A DNA stretch of 64,000 nucleotides from Saprospiraceae bacterium (lineage in GTDB: Bacteria; Bacteroidota; Bacteroidia; Chitinophagales; Saprospiraceae), in assembly GCA_028285085.1 (NCBI GenBank), contig JANQQI010000139.1:52129-116128 (forward strand), in the 5' to 3' direction. The translations under genes and the position numbers were made by a program. Shown one piece after another: positions 31,201 through 37,300 of this stretch. Positions within the stretch are counted from its first letter, which is position 1, and every line of letters begins with the position of its first letter. The notes beneath the pieces were generated by a model that was not told the DNA's origin, did no database searches, and was given only the letters and a program-made list of their open reading frames with translations.

Positions 31201-33866
31201 ACATCGCCCATCGGTTTGGAATCTTTGTACAGTCCATCCGTCATTTTATGCTCAATATTCTCGTAGGGCTTAAGTAAATCCGGGTGGAATTCAAGATTTA
31301 AATGATCGCATAATTCATGCATCGCCGCTTCGGGATTTTGTACCAAATGCTCGTATTGCAAATGGAACTGAAGCTCAGAAGGAATGTCTTCCAGAAAATC
31401 CAGCGCATTTTGGTGACTCTGGTTCCAAATGAGTTCGCCCAGTTGCTGGCCATTGTATGCATTTGGTCGGAGGAACATCACTTGCTCCATATGCATTTTG
31501 GCAAATGAGCGAATCATAGCATAGGGATGTCGGCTTAGGTGAATGTAAATGGGACGATCAAAATATTGCTCGGCTCGCTGCAGTGCCTGCGGGTCCAGCA
31601 GATAAGATGGCGATTTGTCAACCAAAATACGGTTGTCGAGACGCTGTTGTAAATGCTCGTACATTTCTGCTGTACTGAGGCTTTCCAACTCAAATTGTTG
31701 GAGGATACCTTTGGCTGCGTCAGCAGAGCAATGGTCGAGTTCCATGACAGCGCGGATCAATCCTTCGCGCCACAAGCTAAATTTATCCGTGTAGGCTTGA
31801 GCGCGTTGACTCAGATCATCGAAATGCAGCAACTGTAATTCATTGGCGGCAAAAAGTTTAGGATGCCCGGCGAGCATCACGCGTAGTAAGGAGGTGCCGG
31901 AGCGTGGAGGCGCCAAAATGAATATGGCCCGTTTATTTTTTTGAGCTGGAGTGTTTTGTATTGAAAATTGGGGAATGTAGGTGTTAAAATGGATGAAATC
32001 TGAAGCTTCGAGTGCGGGATCTGTCGATGCACTAGTCGTATCCACAGCATTATTGAATAGTCGTTGAATGGCTTCTGTGTACTCTTGCTTTAGCATTTCA
32101 GCAAAACTAGCGGGCGTAGGATGATCGAAAAGGCGCACCACAAAAATATTTTCGCCAATTTGTTTTTGCATCTCAGCAATAAAGCGAGCAGCCTGCAGCG
32201 AGTTGCCACCGAGCTCAAAGAATTTATCGTGGCGCCCGATGGGGCTGATTTGTAAAATGTTCTCCCATTTTTCGGTAATCAAAGTTTCTAATATCCCTTC
32301 GGCTTCGACAAAAGCTTGCTTAAGTGGCGGGCGCTCACGGGCTGGCTCCGGCAGCGTTTTTCGGTCGATTTTACCATTGGTCGTGAACGGCATTTGATCC
32401 AGAAAAACAAAAGTGCTTGGGATCATATATTCAGACAAGCGTAGCGCCAAGAATGCTTTTATTTGTTCTGTGCGTGGTGCAGTAGCGGAGGCGACCAAAT
32501 AAGCCACGAGCTTATGATTTTCTGGTTGGTCACCGTGCAGAATGACCACCGCTTCGCGCAAATTGGGGTGTTGATGCAGAGCAGCTTCGATTTCTCCCAG
32601 CTCAATACGGTAGCCCCGCAATTTAATTTGATCATCGCTCCGGCCAATGAAATCCAAATCTCCGCTTGGCAAGCGACGGGCCAGATCCCCACTTCGGTAC
32701 AGGCGGCCTGGCCCGAAGGGATTGGTGATAAAGCGTTCTGCGGTCAGCTCAGGTCGATTGAGATAGCCCCTGGCTACCCCTCGACCACCAATACAAACCT
32801 CGCCAACGGCGCCGTCATGGACTTCTTTTAAACAGTCGTCTAATAAATAAATCTGTGCTCCCGGAATGCAACGACCAATTGGGGTTTTGACAGCCGAAAA
32901 ATCAGTTGGGGTAATATAAATAGTGGTGCCTACTGTGGCTTCCGTCGGTCCGTATTGATTCAGTAATCGAGCGTGTGGTACCAATTGATGGTGCAATTGA
33001 ACCAAATTGCCCGGACATGCTTCTCCCGCTACGCTTACGGATACTAAACTCCGCAGCATTGTTCCCTGTGTCTTGTCTAATAATAAACGATACAGAGAGG
33101 GGAAGGTCAGTAAATGCGTGATTTGGTGCGTTTGGATGAATTGGGCGAGTCGGAGTAGGTCTTTCTCCAGCTGCTCAGGCGCGATGACCAGTGTTGCCCC
33201 TTGGAGTAAGGTCCAAAATATCAAAAGAACAGAGCCATCAAAAGCGAAAGAGTAGGCGTATAAAAATCGCGTTACTGGATGATCAACCACGGCCATTTGG
33301 CTATTGACCAAATGCACGACTTGATGATGCTCAATTTGTACTCCTTTGGGCCTTCCGGTAGAACCGGAAGTGTAGATGGTGTAGACCAGCTGATTCGCTT
33401 GGACAGCTAAGTCTGGATTATGCTTAGGATACTCAGCAATATTGCTGGTAAAATGATCTAAAGCTAGCGTTGTATGATTTTGAAAAACAGCGTGCTGCGC
33501 TATCAATTTTTGCTGGCTAAGTATCAAGGGGGCAGCCGTATCGCGAAGCATGAAGTCCAAACGCTCCGTCGGACTAGCCGGATCAAGTGGGACATAGGCA
33601 CAGCCCGCCTTGAGAATACCCAAAATACCAATGATCATCTCCATCGATCGTTCCACACAAATGGCAATCAGTGTCTCTGGCGCGTATTGTTGAGCAATGA
33701 GATAATGGGCTAATTGATTCGCGCTTTCGTTCAGCTCTCGATAAGACATGACCTTCCCTGCAAACATCAAAGCTGATGTATGGGGAGATTGCGCCGCAAT
33801 TTGTTCGAAAATCACATGCACGCAATGCGAGGCAATAGCCGTTTGTTTTTTCTCATCAGAGCTCAT
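22230..33866 (-). CDS. Hybrid NRPS-PKS megasynthase with internal sulfotransferase and aminotransferase domains
   Basis: 3878 residues from the ATG at 33866 (a TTG four codons earlier is less likely). Domains by approximate residue: A1 16-510 (TSGSTGRPKG, QYGPTE, GYRIELGEIE); PCP1 525-600 (LGGNSL); sulfotransferase-like 640-930 (PPRSGTSLL P-loop, LVDKSPSYLL); KS 945-1365 (TACSSS, HGTGT, NIGH); AT 1465-1775 (GHSLGEYTAA); ACP 1830-1905 (LGFDSL); class-III aminotransferase 2080-2505 (FDEMITGFR, YGKIISGG with the PLP Lys); C 2555-2975 (HHIVADGW); A2 3000-3510 (TSGSTGKPKG); PCP2 3525-3600 (LGGHS); TE 3615-3860 (GYSFGG). No KR, DH, ER or methyltransferase. Expected product: an amino acyl unit, extended by malonate, beta-aminated, joined to a second amino acid and released. 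Both A domains keep the Asp that binds an alpha-amino group; eye-aligned codes are roughly DGLTSAQVGK and DPQALGIIWK, the second partly Gly-like. Confidence 0.95.
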   Translation of the reverse strand: MSSDEKKQTAIASHCVHVIFEQIAAQSPHTSALMFAGKVMSYRELNESANQLAHYLIAQQYAPETLIAICVERSMEMIIGILGILKAGCAYVPLDPASPTERLDFMLRDTAAPLILSQQKLIAQHAVFQNHTTLALDHFTSNIAEYPKHNPDLAVQANQLVYTIYTSGSTGRPKGVQIEHHQVVHLVNSQMAVVDHPVTRFLYAYSFAFDGSVLLIFWTLLQGATLVIAPEQLEKDLLRLAQFIQTHQITHLLTFPSLYRLLLDKTQGTMLRSLVSVSVAGEACPGNLVQLHHQLVPHARLLNQYGPTEATVGTTIYITPTDFSAVKTPIGRCIPGAQIYLLDDCLKEVHDGAVGEVCIGGRGVARGYLNRPELTAERFITNPFGPGRLYRSGDLARRLPSGDLDFIGRSDDQIKLRGYRIELGEIEAALHQHPNLREAVVILHGDQPENHKLVAYLVASATAPRTEQIKAFLALRLSEYMIPSTFVFLDQMPFTTNGKIDRKTLPEPARERPPLKQAFVEAEGILETLITEKWENILQISPIGRHDKFFELGGNSLQAARFIAEMQKQIGENIFVVRLFDHPTPASFAEMLKQEYTEAIQRLFNNAVDTTSASTDPALEASDFIHFNTYIPQFSIQNTPAQKNKRAIFILAPPRSGTSLLRVMLAGHPKLFAANELQLLHFDDLSQRAQAYTDKFSLWREGLIRAVMELDHCSADAAKGILQQFELESLSTAEMYEHLQQRLDNRILVDKSPSYLLDPQALQRAEQYFDRPIYIHLSRHPYAMIRSFAKMHMEQVMFLRPNAYNGQQLGELIWNQSHQNALDFLEDIPSELQFHLQYEHLVQNPEAAMHELCDHLNLEFHPDLLKPYENIEHKMTDGLYKDSKPMGDVRLLKHGRIRADLAKQSEAVTKDNFLSTKTWKVAEQLNYQHPATKKSPIPKATKSNRAVAIVGMSGRFPGAKNLEEFWKNLVSGKDVSQELDEEQMHQLGVDSEQLASPNYVRRSMILEDADCFDASYFGYLPNEAALMDPQHRIFLECAHAALEDAGCDPSRFAGKIGVFGGVARNTYLLNNVLSHPQYFQSLDDFQQGIALEKDFPATRVAYQLNLCGPAIGIQTACSSSGVAIHLACQSLFNGDSDLVLVGGGRIQPPVGGGHLHKEGHALSPDGYCRPFDQSANGMVRGHGMACIVLKPLDRAFADGDRIHAVIKATAINNDGSDKMGFTAPSIQGQAGAIQRAYEAAGISPETLSYVEAHGTGTAIGDPIEVAGLTAAFRQFTDQKSFCALGSVKSNIGHLDAGACLAGVIKTVLALQNEKIPATLHFAAPNPQIDFADTPFYVNDQLKPWPRSSIVRRAGVSSFGLGGTNVHLILEEAPVTPPTPSHKSYQLLPLSAKNEAALTRANEQFGQFFERHPKTNLARTAHTLQQGRIAHSWRDFVVAKDGQHAAELLLDSQQRRPIQAGTAPKLVFMFPGGGAQHRSMGRALYEEMPIFRDAVDECLVILKKDHQLDLDAVLFPSDATNQNQPIRDPLHAITLLFTIEYATARLMLSLGLTPSELIGHSLGEYTAACIAGVFSLKDALGLVAKRGQLFQKLPKGGMLSVAASRKQLQPLLNGTLNVAAINKPNQCVLSGAEKALDDIQQKLEQQDIRCSRLHIGVAAHSHMVEPILEEFGDFLKTIQFHPPQYSIISNVTGKVVDIDTIQSPTYWLQHLRQCVQFSDGIQTLLEKEDRIFLEIGPGQTLCTFTRQHPARRNGQLVLASLRHPKESTHDLAFLLKSLGQIWQSGHTVNWQVLHDDKRLPAVSLPTYPFERQVHWIAPKTANSEQLARLHTMVKPSQSQSEPQLNRQDLISTSIKDIFQQLSGMAPEDMDDQATFLELGFDSLFLTQAVTKIKKAFPIQINFRQLFEEAPNFLALAAYVDRQLPESFLQEELAQQQATSAPNPPIDPSTIQLLPPQLDTLPIPPDHPSRSTMEQIIQQQLQIMQQQLTLLGNAPTSQPAPHISTNHGNTVHSSHSASVPDVSKTTRSVEATPEVSHKVKKGQSFGPWNPLNKKQDQGLNEQQQQYLQDLINRYTSRTKGSQELTQAQRPHLADPRSITGFNRLWKDMVYQIAVERSKGAKLWDVDGNEYIDFRMAFGISLFGHTPDFIQEAVQKQLAKGFELGVLTPLAHRVARLLCELTGSDRATLVNTGSEAISAAIRVARTVTMKDKLVVFRGDYHGIADEMLVRVIKRGDRSVAMPVAPGIPQSAVQNVIVLDYDDPRVLERIRAHAHELAAVIIEPIQPNFPHRQPRELFHQIRQLTQEEDIALIFDEMITGFRVAPGGAQEWYDVQADLIAYGKIISGGLPMAAVAGKSRFMDAFDGGMWQYGDDSYPEAGVTFFGGTFVKHPLSLAAAEAALLEIQKCGPQLYEVLNAKTARLAKRLGDLFLETKVPLQVLSTASIIAIRPLNDNPFTPLLFYYLRLKGVHITEKAALVSTAHTEADLEFTYQAFAESIKEMQTAGFFPIHLSEVEDQNKIVGLPQAAALVPESKPAIPQADIQPATPPEQVLQKKVPLTPGQQEIWVEQQLGQGAAAAYNLSCAIELNGALYQEALEVALQDLIDRHEALRTSFSAEETVQTIHSYLPLALRVQDLSALDSEEQVKTLEDIQAAEGETAFNIFQETPYRWQLLKLDEQQHQLLFTAHHIVADGWSMGILLQELAALYTEKVSGQAAELPEPVQLSTFAQELADKQDSQAVAEALGYWTAQFADEIPILDLPTDRSRPHAKTYTAESQNLVLPASIFSALQACAKREGQTLFNLLYTAFQIFIYRLSHQQDFVLGLTAASQASMENTRLVAHGVNLLPVRLQCDPEASFSTTLQQTKNKVFDAFEHQSLAFGKLVQQLNLPRDPSRTPVISVLFNMDSPVGALKFANLQTSLTNIPRHYETFDSFINIKPIQQSAEIEWIYNTDLFDQNTINRRLEEFVCLLEHIAKQPDCPINKLNILPEKEQQQLLFEWNGLTADYPQDICLHELIEQQVEKTPDRIAISDEHGSLTYRELNERANQVAHYLIAHGVNTEVFVGVYMERSLEMVVSLLACLKVGAIYVPLDPLNPHERLAVIMEDAQADYLITQARLLDRLPDDFAQILCIDRDEARIRAASTGNLYKKLRPDHLVYVNYTSGSTGKPKGVLIPHYAVIDHHYAIIKALDLDENEIIFSVASIAFDPSVQDFFLPLLLGARVHLASENTKTDGFQLSDALQNIRPTLMQATPSTWRMLLMANWPGEERLTILCGGEGLTKDLSNKLIQRSAALYNIYGPTETTIWSTLKKLEGDRLATSLDTAYEPIGRPLQNVQIYLLDQQQQPVPIGVAGEIYVGGVGVAPEGYFKRPEMSAYHFVPNPFADTPGDTLYRTGDIARYLNNRDLEYLHRADSQVKIRGFRIELGEIESTLAQYPGIRENIVMIREDQPEIKRLVAYYIPEADTELDFEHLKAHLPQKLPDYMVPVAFVALEEFPLTATMKVNRKRLPAPENTRLSPTDTFIAPEGAFEVMIAELWQDLLGLQRISAEDDFFALGGHSIIAVKMMAQLEQKTGQKIPLSSLLENATVRRLAALVADEERVAKAASSSLVPIRKEGRKTPLFLVHGAGLHVLMFQTLAEHMDADQPLYALQARGMDGQQDPLDKMEEIAAHYIEEILAAVPDGPYALAGYSFGGLIAFEMAKQLKARGKKVDMLAMFDTIIHQSITGENTSYSYYKKLSNLGKKVAWNLSTLAKDPIPNLKYKSHILKRRYQRWVGSNQGDHNTLQEANAIYGGAVDQANKRAFDQYTITPYEGEIHLFKAKSQRFYLDDFQYLGWQPYALEGIVLHQVPGDHLTLFDPPHGAEFAKILQKSLNQIYENAT

Positions 33867-34363
33867 AACATAACGCAATACAGAGCGGATACCGAAGGTG
33901 TTAAGGACGACTTTGTACAGACACTAATCGGGGGGAAATTACTAGGTCAGTCGTATTCTGCTAGGTGATGTGAGGTTGAAACCTATACAGTCATTGGGAC
34001 AATGATGCTGCAAGATACTACAAATTGAAATGTCATTTATACCAGAAACACGGTATTTATTTTATAAGAGGGAAAACGAATATAAATTTATTGCAGAAAT
34101 ATTGCTATTGATAGTCAATTAGTTGTAAGGGGGAGGTAAGTTGAGAGGTGATTTTAGATAGATTTCAAACAATACATTTTAACCGTAAAATTTGTATTTT
34201 TGAAGTCTGTTAGACAGTAGGTTATATGAAAACAATGAAACCCTGTTTTTACCCTGCCACAGTTGTATTATTGCCCCAATAATTTAATAGTTGCCCAAGC
34301 CGATCACTCGTTAGATTTTAAAACAGTCGAGAACTTTATTTTAGATCACGGACTCCTTAAACT
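33867..34363. other. Intergenic region between divergent NRPS-PKS and CHU_C genes
   Basis: About 500 AT-rich bases that should hold both promoters. No open frame with coding character. Apart from one TAnnTTTG on the + strand (34195) I find no clear operator or RNA structure. Confidence 0.5.
34195..34202 (+). promoter_or_regulatory. Possible -7 element upstream of the CHU_C protein gene
   Basis: TATTTTTG matches TAnnTTTG exactly, but no TTG sits at the right distance upstream. The leader would be about 155 bases. Confidence 0.3.
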
Positions 34364-37300
34364 ATGAGCATATCATACCCGAAGCTATCTCATCTGGCTC
34401 TTATGCTTGTATGCACTTCGATAGCTATTTTCTCTACAACATCGCTTAGCGCCCAACCGATCAAAGAATGGGATCGAGGTTATGGTGGTAGTGGTTGGGA
34501 AAACTGCAATTACGTCCAACAAACTTCAGACTTAGGTTACATCCTGGGAGGTAATACCACTTCTGGTATCAGCGGAGATATTACCGAAGCCACGCGTGAT
34601 GATGGTTCTTTACCTTGGGCTTGGTATAATACGAGTGATTTTTGGATACTGCGTACGGATGCTAATGGAGACGTCCTTTGGGACGCTCGTTTTGGAGGCA
34701 ACCGGATGGATATCTTATGGGGATTGGTGGAATCGACAGATGGTGGCTACTTGCTGGGAGGGCAGTCTATTTCCGATTTATCGGGAGACAAGACCGAAGC
34801 TTCCCGAGGAGATTTTGATTATTGGATTGTAAAAACGGATGCCAACGGCGATTATCTCTGGGATCGTACTTATGGCGGTGATTCTACCGACATTCTAAAT
34901 ACGTTGATTCAAACATCGGATGGTGGCTATTTGCTGGGGGGCTGGTCGATTTCATCGGGCTGGACGCCTGCGGACAGTACCGGGGAAAAATCGGGTGCGG
35001 TACGTGGTGGCTTTGATTGGTGGGTTGTTAAAATTGATGCGAATGGCGATATCGAGTGGGAACAGACCTACGGTGGTGACGGTGATGAGCGGCTCAATGA
35101 TATGTTTCAAACGGCAGATGGTGGCTATGTTTTAGGAGGAGGTACAGGTTCTAATATTTCCGGCGAGGTAACCGAACCCTCCCGAGGAAGTACAGATTTT
35201 TGGATTTTACGCATCGATGCTGACGGAAATATTTTGGATGAGATACGCTATGGAGGTGATGAGGCCGATGAATTGAACGAAATTATTCCGACAAGTGATG
35301 GCGGTCTGTTTATGGGAGGAAGCTCCTTGACCTTGAACGTCAGTGGCGATAAAACCGATCCTGGCTATGGGAGCTTTGATTGGTGGGTACTCAAGACCGA
35401 TGCAATCGGAACGATCGAATGGCAGCATACTTTTGGAAGTGATGACATGGAGAATGTCTATTCCGTTAGTCAAAATAGTGTTGACCACTTTCTGCTGGGT
35501 GGTTTTTCCCGTTCGGCGGATGGCAATGACGTAACCGATGCGCCCAAAGGTGGCTTCGATTTTTGGATGATGTATCTCGACCCAAGTGGTGCTAAACTTT
35601 GGGATCGCCGATTTGGTGGAGATGCCGACGATGTCATGGAGAATTTATTTCAAACCAATGATGGCGGTTATCTACTTACTGGCCATTCCAGCACGGATGT
35701 CGATCAGGATAAAAGTGACCCCAGCAATGGCCTCAACGACTTTTGGGTCATTAAAACGCAATGTAATGTCAGCGTGGAGCTGGCCGACACGATTGTTTGT
35801 CCGGGTGATTTGGTGGAAATCAGTGCTTATGATCCCAATTGTTTGGACTGCGTCTACAGCTGGGGAGATGATCCTAATAATACCGATTCGGTCCGTGTGG
35901 TGAGTACGCTGACGGATGTTATTTATTCGGTGACTTTGACCGATGGGGTTGGTTGCCAAAAATCAGATGATATCAACATCACTTTGGCCGACGTACCAGA
36001 GGTAGAACTTGGACCAGATCAACAAATTTGTGCTGGTGATATCATCACCTTGGATGCTGAAAACCCTGGCTCAACCTACGCCTGGAATACGACTTCTGTT
36101 GATCAGACCATTACGGTGGATACCACGGGGCTTTATGCGGTGACCGTTACTGCACCCAGTACTTGCGCAGTGACGGATTCTATCTTTGTAGTTGAAAACC
36201 CGCTTCCGGTGGTGGATCTCGGCGCAGATACCACGATTTGTGCCGGTGAAAGTGTGACCTTGGTTGCGGGCTTCCCCGGTATGGACTACAACTGGAATGT
36301 TTCACCGCTCAATCAACCATCGATTACTGTCAGTAATACTGGGCTCGTCACCGTAGAAGTTACGGACGGTAACAACTGCTCCGCAACGGATCAAATTGAC
36401 GTGCAAGTTATTCCACTGCCAGCTACCGTCGATGCCCAAATACCCGACCCGGGACCATACTGCCCTGGCTCGGATGTGGATATTATTATTGAAAATGCTG
36501 CATTAGGTATTACTTATCAGCTTTTTGATGGCAATGATACCTTGGCTGGATCAGCACTGGGCAACGGTGGCAATATTAGTTTAAATACCGGAGCGCTGCT
36601 CAATTCTACTAGCTTTTCCGTGATCGCGAGTACGTCATTGACTTGTGCCGATACATTTAACACCCAACTTGATGTTCAGATTGGAGATATAGAATTGCCG
36701 GTCTTGGAATGCCCTCCCGGGGCGTTAATTACCTTAGAGGACAACGACTGCGACCCTACGCTAACCACCGGAGCGCCGGTAACGATGAGTGATAATTGTG
36801 GGGTTGAAAATTTGACTTACGCTTTGAGTGGTGCGACTAATGCAGATTCTCCTTTGAGTGGCATCAATGATGCCGGCGATGAAGTTTATGAGATTGGCCT
36901 GACCACCGTGACCTACACGGCTACGGATACGGCCGGCAACACTTCGCAGTGTAATTTTACAGTTGAAGTGATTGATATGAGCTTGCCCTTGATGGGCACC
37001 GCGGCCAGTGATTTGACCGTAGAATGCGATGGTGCCGGTAATTTGGCAGAATTCAATAATTGGCTGGCCAGCAACGCTGGAGCTACGGCTTTTGATGCTT
37101 GTAGCAATGTTACCTGGACTACCGATCCAATCAATCCTCTGCCAGCGGATGGATGCGGTGAATCGGGTAGCGTGACGGTGACCTTCATCGCTTCGGATGA
37201 TGGTGGTAACTCAATTTTTACTTCCGCTACCTTCACGATTCAAGATACCCAAGCCCCGACTTTCACGGTACCTGCAGCAATAACTTTGACGCCAGCTGAT

